DNA from: Trueperaceae bacterium
GTDB lineage: Bacteria; Deinococcota; Deinococci; Deinococcales; Trueperaceae
Length of the DNA stretch: 61,917 bases
Assembly (NCBI GenBank): GCA_030147925.1
Contig: JASBUK010000100.1
Span: forward strand, 1 to 61,917
Direction of reading: 5' to 3'
Part shown: positions 1 through 8,027 of the stretch, piece by piece
Numbering within the stretch: position 1 is the first letter of the stretch
Layout of the letters: each line of letters opens with the position of its first letter
The notes under the pieces: generated by a model
The model's database searches: none
Seen by the model: only the letters and a program-made list of their open reading frames with translations
What the model was told of the DNA's origin: nothing
Program-made: the position numbers and the translations under genes

Positions 1-151
1 CTTAAAAATCACGGCTATCTACCCGTCAGTTTCTTTAAAAGAGGCTTGGCTTACTTAACAACAGCTATCCTCGCTACGCCCGATAAGCCTGCTAGACTAC
101 CCTTGAGCAATTGTCTTCAGCTTTTGTCCCCGTAGTGAACTCCTTACCCCC
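1..151. other. Window edge, no gene seen
   Basis: This stretch lies downstream of purA, which is on the minus strand. I see no open reading frame of believable composition, no strong hairpin and no tRNA-like element in it. It may hold the 3' untranslated end of the purA transcript. Confidence 0.5.
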
Positions 152-1378
152 TCACGCCTCACTCTCACTCCAGCTTACTTCGCCGTAGGTGTCTTCCCGG
201 TCAGGGCTAGTAGAGAACATCATAACCGGGGTTTTAGTAAAGTCTTCAATCAGCTCTAGATATTGCAGGACTTCTTTAGGTAAAGCCGAGCGCTGACCCA
301 GGCCTTGCAATTCTCCCCAGCCGGGCATGTCCTGGTAGACGGCCTGGCCGTTTTCATAAGCCGTGCAGACCTTAATGCTGTCAAAACCGGAGAGAATATC
401 CAGTTTGGTTACGATCAGACCGTCAAAACCGTTGATTTCGCAGGCGTATTTTAGCTGAACCAAGTCCAGCCAGCCTACGCGACGAGGTCTGCCAGTGGTG
501 GTGCCGTATTCGTCCCACTGATTTTTGCCTGTACCACGAAGCCTGGTCGCAGTGATTTCATCGTGTATTTCGGTAATAAAGGGGCCGTGACCCACACGGG
601 TGGTAAAGGCTTTAACCACGCCCAGCACATTGCCTAAGGCCTTATGGCTGACACCTGCACCGACCAGAATACCGCCCACGGTGGGGTGGCTGCTGGTAAC
701 GTAGGGATAGGTGCCATAGGCTAAATCGAGCATAGTGCCCTGACCACCTTCAAATAAGACCTTCTGTTGGTTTTTTAGTGCCTCGCGCACCATTTTGCCG
801 GTATCGGCTATAAAAGGCAGAACGTAGTCACGGACATCCCTTAAAGCCTCAAAGGCGGCATCTACGCTGAGCCAGCCAACTCTGGCGGTTGAGTTGGGTT
901 TGGCCGCTAGCAGACGATGCAAACGCTCGCGGAGTACGGCTTCGTCTTTTAAGTCGCCACAGCGCAGGCCGACACGGCGCGCTTTATCGGAATAAGCCGG
1001 GCCGATGCCGCGCCCGGTAGTGCCGACAAAACCGCCCCCCTCATCATTTTTTTTGTGATGGGGTAAGACCAAATGTGCCTCTTCCGAGATATAAACCTGC
1101 CCGGGGTCGCGGCGTAAGCCAAGGTTCTGATATTCCTCACGAAAAGACCAGGGGTCAATGACCATTCCACCACCAAGGATGGAGCCGGGTTTATCGTGCA
1201 AGGTACCGCAGGGCAGATGATGGAGCTTAAAAATCTCCTCGCCGACAACGACGGTATGTCCCGCATTGGCCCCGCCCGAGTAGCGCACCACCAAGTCTGC
1301 TTCGCTGGCCAGGGCGTCAACGACCTTGCCTTTGCCTTCATCACCCCACTGGGCACCGATAATTGCAATTCCGGACAT
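152..1378 (-). CDS. purA: Adenylosuccinate synthetase
   Basis: PurA joins IMP and aspartate using GTP, the first step from IMP to AMP, in the cytosol. The 408-residue product starts with the family's glycine-rich phosphate loop GAQWGDEGKGK (residues 8-18). It also has the IMP-binding segment GTTGRGIGPAYSDKARR near residue 120, TRVGHGP in the middle and GTTTGRPRRVGWLD in the C-terminal half. Length is normal for the family. I chose the ATG at 1376-1378 because AGGAG lies about eight bases upstream and homologues begin MxxIxxIGAQWGDEGKGK. A longer in-frame start at 1447 would add 23 unlike residues and lacks a ribosome site. The gene stands alone and is divergent from modA. Confidence 0.97.
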   Translation of the reverse strand: MSGIAIIGAQWGDEGKGKVVDALASEADLVVRYSGGANAGHTVVVGEEIFKLHHLPCGTLHDKPGSILGGGMVIDPWSFREEYQNLGLRRDPGQVYISEEAHLVLPHHKKNDEGGGFVGTTGRGIGPAYSDKARRVGLRCGDLKDEAVLRERLHRLLAAKPNSTARVGWLSVDAAFEALRDVRDYVLPFIADTGKMVREALKNQQKVLFEGGQGTMLDLAYGTYPYVTSSHPTVGGILVGAGVSHKALGNVLGVVKAFTTRVGHGPFITEIHDEITATRLRGTGKNQWDEYGTTTGRPRRVGWLDLVQLKYACEINGFDGLIVTKLDILSGFDSIKVCTAYENGQAVYQDMPGWGELQGLGQRSALPKEVLQYLELIEDFTKTPVMMFSTSPDREDTYGEVSWSESEA

Positions 1379-1467
1379 CTTTTGTCTCCTAGCCTCACAC
1401 TTAAAAAAACAGCCACCGCACAGTATGACATAGGTAGGGTGGGACATTAGGAGCGAGTTTTGAGTTG

Positions 1468-1495
1468 TTGATTTTGAGCTTGCCCCTGTTATAGT
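1468..1495 (+). promoter_or_regulatory. Possible promoter for modABC
   Basis: TTGATT (1468-1473) and TATAGT (1490-1495) are separated by 16 bases and face modA about 105 bases downstream. The match is fair, not strong. I looked in the leader for a molybdenum-cofactor riboswitch and saw none. The short word GGGACATT appears twice nearby (1441 and 1538), for no reason I can give. Confidence 0.35.
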
Positions 1496-1601
1496 CGTCT
1501 TACTCCGAGCCTGTGTCGCCTGAAGCCTAAGGGCTGTGGGACATTGGCTGCTTTAGCCTGCTCTGCTAAGAAACCCTCTAGGCTCATTGGAGCTCTTTAA
1601 G

Positions 1602-2345
1602 ATGCGCTCACACCTTTTAATTGCCGCTTACCTGCTGATGACTACCGCCTGGGCGCAGGAATTGGTAGTCTTTGCTGCTGCAAGCCTCAGCGAAGTCTTT
1701 GAGGATGTGGCCATTGCATTTGAAGCCGAAAACCCCGGCGTGAATGTCGAACTTAACTTTAGTGGCTCCGCCACCTTAAGCACCCAAATTATTCAGGGGG
1801 CGCCAGCAGATGTCTTTGCCAGTGCCGATACGGTGCAGATGCGGCGCCTAAGTGACGAAAACCTGCTTTTTGATAGCGCCCGGCTTTTCACCGTAAACCG
1901 TTTGGCGGCCATTACTCCAAAGGACTCACCTTTAACTGAGCTAGAAGACTTATCACACCCCGGTGTCATCTTGGTGCTGGCTGGCCCGGAAGTGCCAGCG
2001 GGGCGGTATGCGCGCTCGGTGCTTGAAAAGCTAAATGAAGTTTATGGGGCGGATTTTGCTACCAAGGTTTTTGCCAATGTTGTATCGGAAGAACCCAATG
2101 TGCGGCAGGTGGCTGCCAAGGTCGAGTTGGGTGAGGCAGACGCGGCTTTGGTCTATCTGACCGACGCCGCTGCGCTGCAACAGGTGCGCCTTATCGAGGT
2201 TCCTGCTGCTTATAACATAGTCGCCGAGTATCCTATTGCGGTTATGCGTGAGAGCCGCCAGCTTGAGCTGGCACAAGTTTTTGTCGATTTTGTCTTGTCT
2301 ACAGCAGGACAAGATATTTTGCAACGTTACGGTTTTGGACCCTGA
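1602..2345 (+). CDS. modA: Molybdate ABC transporter binding protein
   Basis: This is the periplasmic molybdate (or tungstate) receptor of a ModABC importer. A signal peptide of about 19 residues ends in AWAQ. The mature protein opens with the ModA hallmark VVFAAASLSEVFED and continues with NFSGSATLSTQIIQGAPADVFASAD, the oxyanion-contacting strands. C-terminal PIAVMRES and the FVDFVLSTAGQDILQRYGF ending are also typical. The 247-residue length fits the family. I took ATG 1602 as start because GGAG lies nine bases upstream; a TTG at 1587 in frame overlaps that site. The next gene starts two bases after the stop, so modA and modB are translated from one message. Confidence 0.95.
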   Translation: MRSHLLIAAYLLMTTAWAQELVVFAAASLSEVFEDVAIAFEAENPGVNVELNFSGSATLSTQIIQGAPADVFASADTVQMRRLSDENLLFDSARLFTVNRLAAITPKDSPLTELEDLSHPGVILVLAGPEVPAGRYARSVLEKLNEVYGADFATKVFANVVSEEPNVRQVAAKVELGEADAALVYLTDAAALQQVRLIEVPAAYNIVAEYPIAVMRESRQLELAQVFVDFVLSTAGQDILQRYGFGP

Positions 2346-2347
2346 AT

Positions 2348-3154
2348 ATGCGTACATCCACTTTGGCAACTCCCCGTTTGCCGCCGCTTTTGCCGGTGGC
2401 GGCCAGCCTGATTTTGCTGCTGCTGTTGATCTTACCCACCGCTGCGCTGCTGTGGCGTGCCCTAAACCCGCAATTTGCCGCAGCCTTGCTGCGCCCTGCC
2501 GTTATCGAGGCGCTGCGGCTCAGTTTGCTCACGACTACGCTCAGCATGTTGCTAACACTGCTTTTGGGTACTCCGGTCGCCTATTTGTTGGCACGTTACC
2601 GTTTCCCGGGACATCGCTTGCTTGATGTGTTGCTGGACCTGCCTTTGGTCTTGCCCCCGGTGGTGGCCGGTGTGGGCTTGCTGCTGGTTTTTGGGCGGCG
2701 GGGTTTTATCGGCAGTTGGTTAAACGACCTGGGTATCCGGGTTGCCTTTACTACCTTAGCGGTGGTCATGGCGCAAATTTTTGTGGCCAGCCCGCTTTAT
2801 ATCAGGGCGATGAAAGCAGGGTTTTTATCCGTGTCCAAGCGCCTTGAGGCTGTTTCGCTGACGCTGGGCCGCAGCCGTTGGGAAACCTTTTGGCGCGTTA
2901 CCTGGCCGCTGACCTTGCCCTATCTGATTGAGGGTTTTGTGCTGGCCTGGGCTCGAGCCCTGGGTGAATTTGGGGCCACCATTGTTTTTGCCGGTAGCTT
3001 TGCCGGACGCACCAGAACCATGCCTTTGGCAATTTATGCCACCTTGGAAAGCGATTTGGATGCTGCTCTTGCTCTAGCCGCAGTTTTGACCATAGCGGCC
3101 TTTTTGCTGCTTTTTGTCTTTCGTCTGCTGCTGCGCTTTGGGCGTAGGAGATAA
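2348..3154 (+). CDS. modB: Molybdate ABC transporter permease
   Basis: This is the inner-membrane channel subunit of the ModABC importer. The 268-residue protein has about six hydrophobic segments. After four of them comes the EAA loop that docks on ModC, seen around residues 172-197 as EAVSLTLGRSRWETFWRVTWP. The sequence RALGEFGATIVFAGSFAGRTRTMPLAIY is diagnostic of ModB/CysT permeases. It begins two bases after modA and is followed by a 180-base gap before modC, unusual because modB and modC are often adjacent or fused. Confidence 0.95.
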   Translation: MRTSTLATPRLPPLLPVAASLILLLLLILPTAALLWRALNPQFAAALLRPAVIEALRLSLLTTTLSMLLTLLLGTPVAYLLARYRFPGHRLLDVLLDLPLVLPPVVAGVGLLLVFGRRGFIGSWLNDLGIRVAFTTLAVVMAQIFVASPLYIRAMKAGFLSVSKRLEAVSLTLGRSRWETFWRVTWPLTLPYLIEGFVLAWARALGEFGATIVFAGSFAGRTRTMPLAIYATLESDLDAALALAAVLTIAAFLLLFVFRLLLRFGRRR

Positions 3155-3274
3155 CTGAGTGGGGCGTGAGACATTGATTCTTAGCCGGATAGTGTATTTC
3201 TTTCTTGCTGACAGTAAGCTGGCGACCTTTATTTCTACTCGTAATTCAGTCTCGACTGCTTCGGCAGCTGCTCG

Positions 3275-3302
3275 GGTGGTATTGACAGTTGTCAATACCA
3301 CC
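3275..3302. promoter_or_regulatory. 28-base inverted repeat between modB and modC
   Basis: Two perfect 13-base arms, GGTGGTATTGACA (3275-3287) and its complement (3290-3302), flank a two-base centre. This is either a tight operator for a dimeric regulator or an RNA hairpin that slows transcription into modC. No T-run follows. It does not look like the ModE box I know from enterobacteria. Its place inside the mod operon, 33 bases before the modC start, suggests a role in setting ModC level. Confidence 0.55.
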
Positions 3303-3334
3303 GAAACACCCTTTAAATCTGCCAACTTTTAACC

Positions 3335-4399
3335 ATGCTGGATATTGACATCAAAACCACACTGGGACGTTTCATACTAAACCCTGTCATGCGCAGTAGC
3401 AGCACGCGCCTGGCGCTTTTTGGCGCTTCGGGTTCCGGTAAAAGCCTGACCTTAGAGGCCATCGCCGGACTGCTCAAACCCCAAGCCGGGCACATCCGAG
3501 TGGGTGATAAGGTCTTGTTTGATGCCGATCAGCGCTATCACCTTGCACCCCAGTTGCGGCGCGTGGGTTATGTGACACAGCATTATCACCTGTTCCCGCA
3601 TCTAAATGCCGAGCAGAATATTGCCTATAGCATTCGTAACAGGCGGCAGGCCAAGGCAAAAGCTCAGGAATTACTTGAGCTTTTGGGGCTAAGCGAGTTC
3701 GCACAGCGCTTTCCCGAGCAGCTTTCCGGTGGTCAGCAGCAGCGTATTGCGCTGGCTCGAGCCCTGGCCAGAGAACCGCAATTGCTTTTGCTGGACGAAC
3801 CCTTCTCGGCACTTGACGAATTGGTACGCACAGCTTTGCGGCGTCGTTTGGGTGAACTGCTGCAGGGGCTTAACATACCCATGATTATCGTGACTCATGA
3901 CCTAAGCGAAGCGACCATGTTAGCGGATAGCATTGCGATTTTTGAAGCCGGGCAAATCGTGCAGCTTGGCAGCACTGAGGAGATTTTTAATCGTCCCAGC
4001 AATTCACAGATTGCCATGCTGGTGGGCATGAGCAACATACTAAAGACGACTATTGTAGCCACTGACGGCGAGACCAGCGTGCTTCGCTGGGGTGAGCATA
4101 AGCTGCTGGCGCCAAAGCAGCGCTTAGGCCCGGGGGCGACGCTTAGCTTAGGCATCAGACCAGAGCATATTATCTTCGCCCGTTCTGATCGCTTTGCTGA
4201 CGAGTCTGAAACTTGCCTAAAGGCCGTGATCACCCAGGATATTCCTCAGGGCACCGATAGGTTGTTAAGGCTCTTTGTCGCGGGTGGGGGAGAGCTTGAG
4301 GTAATGCTTTCAAGCTTGGCCTATGCGCGCCTGGGCTTAAGCAAAGGAGCTAGCGCACGCATCCTGCTCAAACGTGAGCACCTCTGGCCGCTGAAATAG
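3335..4399 (+). CDS. modC: Molybdate ABC transporter ATPase
   Basis: ModC hydrolyses ATP to drive molybdate import. Walker A is GASGSGKS (residues 30-37), the Q-loop is YVTQHYHLFPHL, the ABC signature is LSGGQQQR, Walker B is LLLLDEP, and the switch histidine sits in VTHD. After about residue 265 comes a TOBE-type molybdate-binding domain (LGIRPEHI, DIPQGTDRLLRL). The 354-residue length is normal. No clear ribosome site precedes ATG 3335, so a later or coupled start is possible. The gene follows modB after a gap that holds a 28-base palindrome. It ends in a convergent intergenic region filled with repeats. Confidence 0.94.
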   Translation: MLDIDIKTTLGRFILNPVMRSSSTRLALFGASGSGKSLTLEAIAGLLKPQAGHIRVGDKVLFDADQRYHLAPQLRRVGYVTQHYHLFPHLNAEQNIAYSIRNRRQAKAKAQELLELLGLSEFAQRFPEQLSGGQQQRIALARALAREPQLLLLDEPFSALDELVRTALRRRLGELLQGLNIPMIIVTHDLSEATMLADSIAIFEAGQIVQLGSTEEIFNRPSNSQIAMLVGMSNILKTTIVATDGETSVLRWGEHKLLAPKQRLGPGATLSLGIRPEHIIFARSDRFADESETCLKAVITQDIPQGTDRLLRLFVAGGGELEVMLSSLAYARLGLSKGASARILLKREHLWPLK

Positions 4400-4403
4400 A
4401 GGT

Positions 4404-4512
4404 GTTGGTGGTGAGTAGTTTGTAGTTGGTGGTAGGTGGTAAGTAGTTTGTGGTTAATGGTAGGTAGTGAGTGGTTGGTTAATGGTAGGTGGTAGGTAGT
4501 TTGTGGTCGGTA
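4404..4512. repeat. Heptanucleotide tandem array (GTNNGTR)
   Basis: About fifteen consecutive seven-base units read GTTGGTG, GTGAGTA, GTTTGTA, GTAGGTG, GTAAGTA, GTTTGTG, GTAGGTA, GTCGGTA and so on. All keep GT at positions 1-2 and nearly all GT at positions 5-6. A single four-base AATG breaks the register at 4481-4484. The array lies between the 3' ends of modC and the short-chain dehydrogenase gene. Shorter relatives occur at 13.7, 44.9, 46.2 and 58.4 kb. The design recalls the short tandemly repeated repetitive sequences of cyanobacteria. Confidence 0.85.
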
Positions 4513-4605
4513 GGAAAAGCCATTGCTAAAAAGTTCCTCACCGAGTTCATTTTGGATGTTTGCGGTCAACTGACAAATTCCCGTTGCCTGATTTTACCCT
4601 CGCCA

Positions 4606-4652
4606 GAAAACCCCACTTTCCTCTTTTTACTTTCCACTTACTTTTCACTTTT
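4606..4652. repeat. Pyrimidine tract of the dispersed repeat family
   Basis: This tract runs from GAAAACCCC through a CTTTCC/TTTTTACTTT/CACTTT series and matches the tracts at 46237-46285 and 58463-58517. In those copies it follows the heptad array directly; here about 90 unrelated bases (4517-4605) separate the two parts. It reaches the stop codon of the dehydrogenase gene. Confidence 0.65.
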
Positions 4653-4654
4653 TA

Positions 4655-5362
4655 TCAAAACTGCGTTTTTTGCCCCGTGGGATGAAAGAGTAATTCATCC
4701 AGCCGCATCCGCTTGGGCCTTGTCAGGGCAAAGACCACGGCTTCCGCAACATCATCAGCTCCTAAAGCGTCCTGGTTGGCGGTGCGGGGTAGATTATCGG
4801 CAAAATAGGTGCTGACTATGCCGGGGCGAACTTCGGTGACGCGCACGCCGTCTTTTTCGACCTCCATTTGCAGTGCCCGGCTAAAGGCGCGCTGGGCGTG
4901 CTTTGAAGCGGTATAAAGGCTGCCCCCGGCAAAGGTGTAGCCGCTTACGTCCGAGGTGATGTTGACAATATGGCCCTGCTGTCGGCGGATGCTGCCCAAA
5001 AATGCCTGTGTGACCAAAAAAGTGCCGCGCACGTTTACGTCAAAGATGCGATCCCAGTCATCTACGCTGAGTTCTTCGATAGATTTGAAGACACCCACAC
5101 CGGCGTTATTGATTAAATAATCTATTGGCTGCTCGGCTAAAACGGCCTGGCTAAAGGCCTGCACACTTTTGGGGTCGGCCACGTCGAGGGGAATGCCACG
5201 GATGTTTTCTTGAGATTGCTCGAGCCCTTGTAATTCGCTTTTAGAACGTGCCCCGGCGTAAACCAAGGCTCCGGCTTTAGCTAGCTGGAGGCAAAGCGCC
5301 CGCCCGATGCCACGGCTTGCTCCGGTGACCACCGCTGCTTTTTGTGATAAGTCATTTCCCAT
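4655..5362 (-). CDS. Short-chain dehydrogenase/reductase
   Basis: This is an NAD(P)-dependent oxidoreductase of the classical SDR family; the substrate is unknown. The Rossmann motif TGASRGIG is at about residues 13-20, NNAG near residue 87 and the catalytic YxxxK as YTASK near residue 148. An upstream serine is present in NITSDVSG. ARSKSE after the second strand suggests NADP(H) preference. The 235-residue length is typical. It follows the acetyltransferase gene by 60 bases on the same strand, so the two probably share a transcript. The C-terminus (PTGQKTQF) runs up against a repeat element. Confidence 0.88.
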   Translation of the reverse strand: MGNDLSQKAAVVTGASRGIGRALCLQLAKAGALVYAGARSKSELQGLEQSQENIRGIPLDVADPKSVQAFSQAVLAEQPIDYLINNAGVGVFKSIEELSVDDWDRIFDVNVRGTFLVTQAFLGSIRRQQGHIVNITSDVSGYTFAGGSLYTASKHAQRAFSRALQMEVEKDGVRVTEVRPGIVSTYFADNLPRTANQDALGADDVAEAVVFALTRPKRMRLDELLFHPTGQKTQF

Positions 5363-5422
5363 GAGGCCAGTTTAACCCTGGGTGTTGGCCGGGTAAGTAT
5401 TGATTGGTGTTGTTGAGGTTTC

Positions 5423-5980
5423 TTAAAGTTCTGCTGCTCTTTGCCTATCGGTTTGAGGGCGTAGCAACCAGGCGTTGCGGTTTATTTGCATCTGTACGTC
5501 GGTGCGTCCGGCAGGGGTTTTTAGGCGGCGCATTTCAATAAAACCGACCTTCTTAAAGGCTTCTTGGGCGCGTAGATTGTCGGCAAAGGTGCTCAGTTTG
5601 ACACGCTGTAGCCCCAGGTCCTTAAAGGCGTGTTTAAGCAGGGCATGAATAGCCTCGGGGCCGTAGCCTCTGTTCCAGTGCGTCCGCTCGCCAATGATAA
5701 TGCCCAGGGTCGCCTCGTCCTGATGCATGTCATAGAGTTCGATGGTGCCGATGTAAGCTCCTAATTCATCAAAAATGCCAAAGGTCATACGATCTGGTCG
5801 GCGACTGTCGGCTTTGAGAATGCGTTTGAGTAACCACAGCGGCATGCGATTGGGTGCTGTGCCGTTGAGATAGGCAATTTCGGGATCGCGAAAATGCGCG
5901 TGGATACGTCGCCAAGCTTGCTGGTCAAGCTCGGCTAAGGGTTTTAGCAGAACCCGCTTAAAGCGGAGCGGAGCAGTCAT
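5423..5980 (-). CDS. RimJ/RimL-type GNAT acetyltransferase
   Basis: This is a predicted N-acetyltransferase using acetyl-CoA. The 185-residue protein shows the GNAT pattern of the RimL group: FGIFDELGAYIGTIELYDMH, then IIGERTHWNRGYGPEAIHALLKHAF with the acetyl-CoA loop RGYGPEA, then FADNLRAQEAFKKVGFIEMRR at the end of the fold. Such enzymes acetylate ribosomal protein N-termini or small amines; nothing here tells which. It heads a likely two-gene unit with the dehydrogenase downstream. Confidence 0.85.
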   Translation of the reverse strand: MTAPLRFKRVLLKPLAELDQQAWRRIHAHFRDPEIAYLNGTAPNRMPLWLLKRILKADSRRPDRMTFGIFDELGAYIGTIELYDMHQDEATLGIIIGERTHWNRGYGPEAIHALLKHAFKDLGLQRVKLSTFADNLRAQEAFKKVGFIEMRRLKTPAGRTDVQMQINRNAWLLRPQTDRQRAAEL

Positions 5981-6049
5981 AGCTGCATTTTATCCTGTCC
6001 TGGGGCCACAAGCTGCGTTAAAGACTTGCAGTTTTCCGAAGCTAAATGC

Positions 6050-6073
6050 TAACGTTAACGCAACCGATTGCGA
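6050..6073. promoter_or_regulatory. Palindromic operator-like sites before the LacI regulator gene
   Basis: A perfect eight-base palindrome TAACGTTA (6050-6057) is followed at once by ACGCAACCGATTGCGA (6058-6073). The second has the central CG and flanking GCAA/TTGC of LacI/PurR-family operators. The site ends 16 bases before the regulator's ATG, so autoregulation is likely. A related word, GCTAACGTAACG, lies upstream of the second sugar operon near 30014. Confidence 0.6.
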
Positions 6074-6089
6074 AGGGACGCCTCTTTAG

Positions 6090-7106
6090 ATGAAGGTGAC
6101 CATGCAAGACCTGGCCAGCAGGCTGGGCGTATCACGCTCGACGATATCGCGTGCCCTGCGTGATGATCCGCAGATTGCAGCTTTGACCCGTCAGCGTATT
6201 CAGGAGCTTGCCCGCGAGTTGGACTATCGCCCCAATGCCGCTGCCCAGGCGCTAACAAGCCGCCGCTCCGGTGTGGTGGGTTTGCTCTTGCCACGCTCCT
6301 CAAGTTTTGTTTTTGCCAACCCTTATTTCAGCGAGCTCTTGCAAGGGCTCAGTGATGTGGCAGAGCAGCAGGGCTATCCACTTATGTTTTCTACCGCGCT
6401 TAAGCCACCATATGAAGCGTGGTTGCGTGAAGGCCGGGTAGACGGTCTCATCACTTTGGGTAGCAGCGTGAGTGACGAGGATGTCGTTTTGCTTAACCAA
6501 TTGGTCAACCAGGGCTATCCTGTTGTGGTGATTCATGCCGCTCCCAGGGCGCTAAAGGCCGTCACCATTGGCAGCAACGAACGTGCCGGTATCTGGCAAG
6601 CGCTGTCGCACTTAGCACAGTTGGGGCATCGCCGGGTAGTCTTTTTGGCTGGGCCACGGCACTCACGTTATGCCCGCAAACGCGAGCACGCTTATTGGAG
6701 CGGGGTAGACACCTTTGCCCTGGAAAAAGACGAGCGCTTGCGTGTTTATGGCGACGACACCCAATTGGGTGCTTATCAACAAATCCAGCGACTGCTGGAT
6801 GGCGAGGCGCGTTTTACCGCAGTCTTGGCCGACAATGACCTGAGCGCTATCGGAGCCATGAAAGCCCTGCAGGACTTGGGCTACCGCGTCCCCGAGGATG
6901 TTTCGGTGGTAGGTTTTGATGATATCGTCTTAGCCTCGGTGGTGCAGCCGGCTCTGACTACGGTGCAGCAGCCGGTGAATGAACTCGGGCGGCGGGCTAT
7001 GTCTGCTGTGCTCGAGCTCATTGCTGGGCGCAAACTAGAGTCGCTGCGCCTTGCAACCCGACTTGTAGTACGACAGAGCACAGCAATCGCTAAGGAGTCA
7101 GCATGA
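6090..7106 (+). CDS. LacI-family transcriptional regulator
   Basis: This is a DNA-binding repressor of the LacI/GalR family, likely controlling the sugar genes that follow. The N-terminal helix-turn-helix reads MQDLASRLGVSRSTISRAL, followed by the hinge helix region LDYRPNAAAQALTSRRSG (about residues 45-62). The rest is a periplasmic-binding-protein-like sensor domain with VVGFDDIVLASVVQPALTTVQQP near residue 270, the normal end of the family. Length is 338 residues. ATG 6090 fits homologues; ATG 6102, preceded by AAGGTGA, is an alternative. The stop overlaps the next start by four bases (ATGA), so it is the first gene of the operon. Confidence 0.95.
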   Translation: MKVTMQDLASRLGVSRSTISRALRDDPQIAALTRQRIQELARELDYRPNAAAQALTSRRSGVVGLLLPRSSSFVFANPYFSELLQGLSDVAEQQGYPLMFSTALKPPYEAWLREGRVDGLITLGSSVSDEDVVLLNQLVNQGYPVVVIHAAPRALKAVTIGSNERAGIWQALSHLAQLGHRRVVFLAGPRHSRYARKREHAYWSGVDTFALEKDERLRVYGDDTQLGAYQQIQRLLDGEARFTAVLADNDLSAIGAMKALQDLGYRVPEDVSVVGFDDIVLASVVQPALTTVQQPVNELGRRAMSAVLELIAGRKLESLRLATRLVVRQSTAIAKESA

Positions 7107-7960
7107 GTATGCAACTTGGTTTTATCAGTAACGCCTTCGTCGGTAGAACGCTTGCAGATATCGCTTCCTGGGGTAAGGCCCAGGGCTATGACTTTGTCGA
7201 GGTGGGGCCACATGCACCCTTAGAGGAATTAAGGACTTATCTTGCTAAGGGGCCTCAGTTAGAGGTCAGGGCGCTGCTTTATTGCCGTAATATTCGCCAC
7301 CCGGACAAGTCGCAGCGCGAGGTTTTTCTAAGCGCCACTAAAGCGCGCATTGATATTGCCAAAGAATATGGCGTGCCGATTGTCAACATCTCGACCGGTA
7401 TCGACCCGGCCAAGAGTTTGCGAGCCAACGTCACAGAGAGCGCCGAAGTCCTAAAGCGGCTTTGTGACCGGGCCGGAGAAAACGTCACGGTGGCCGTGGA
7501 AAATTGCCCCGATACCGGCAATATCGCCGTGAGCCCCGAAATTTGGGCGCTTTTGCTAGAGGCCGTAAACATGCCGAACTTCAAGCTAACCTATGATCCC
7601 TCCCATTTGCTCAGATTGCTTATCGAACCCTATGAGCCGCTTTATGATTTTAGCCAGCAGATTGTGCACATACACGCTAAAGACACCGAAGTGATTGATG
7701 CTAAACTGAAACGTCAAGGATTTCTAGATGACGGCTGGTGGCGTTACCGGGTACCCGGTTGGGGTCAGGTGGATTGGCGGGCGGTGCTTACGCGTCTGCA
7801 CGAAACGGGTTTTAGCGAAGGTATCAGCCTTGAACACGAAGACCCGCTTTTTGGCGGCAGTCATGATGGCGCGACAATTGCGGGTCGGGGGGTGGAAGCA
7901 GGCCTAAACGCCGGTGCGGCACACTTGCAGCCGCTGCTCAAGCAAATCTATAGAGGCTAA
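7103..7960 (+). CDS. Sugar phosphate isomerase/epimerase-like TIM barrel protein
   Basis: This is a predicted cytosolic TIM-barrel isomerase or epimerase of the xylose-isomerase-like/AP-endonuclease-2 fold, the group of IolE, IolI and tagatose/psicose epimerases. Visible metal-site motifs are VAVENCPDTG, KLTYDPSHLLRL, IVHIHAKDTE and GISLEHEDP, giving the Glu/Asp/His/Glu set. The 285-residue length is normal. It starts with ATG overlapping the regulator's stop and has AAGGAG six bases upstream. In context it probably rearranges the imported sugar or an oxidised derivative made by the Gfo/Idh/MocA enzymes downstream. The exact substrate is not readable from sequence. Confidence 0.85.
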   Translation: MSMQLGFISNAFVGRTLADIASWGKAQGYDFVEVGPHAPLEELRTYLAKGPQLEVRALLYCRNIRHPDKSQREVFLSATKARIDIAKEYGVPIVNISTGIDPAKSLRANVTESAEVLKRLCDRAGENVTVAVENCPDTGNIAVSPEIWALLLEAVNMPNFKLTYDPSHLLRLLIEPYEPLYDFSQQIVHIHAKDTEVIDAKLKRQGFLDDGWWRYRVPGWGQVDWRAVLTRLHETGFSEGISLEHEDPLFGGSHDGATIAGRGVEAGLNAGAAHLQPLLKQIYRG

Positions 7961-8027
7961 GGAGGTGGAGCTTAAGAGAAAACCTGAATGTTTTTACTGC
8001 AGCAAACAAATTTTTAGGGAGGTTGTT

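Noticed and set aside
949-1431. Two long frames overlapping purA (one on each strand)
   Set aside because: They lie over a clear purA reading frame, lack ribosome sites and have no recognisable protein features. They arise from the codon bias of the real gene.
1379-1601. Molybdenum-cofactor riboswitch ahead of modA
   Set aside because: I looked for the conserved multistem core and found no matching sequence or stems in the leader.
4404-4512. CRISPR array
   Set aside because: The units are only seven bases long and contiguous, with no spacers of 30 bases or more and no cas genes nearby.
4489-4815. A 108-codon plus-strand frame over the repeat and dehydrogenase end
   Set aside because: It begins in the heptad repeat, crosses the pyrimidine tract and runs antisense into a real gene.
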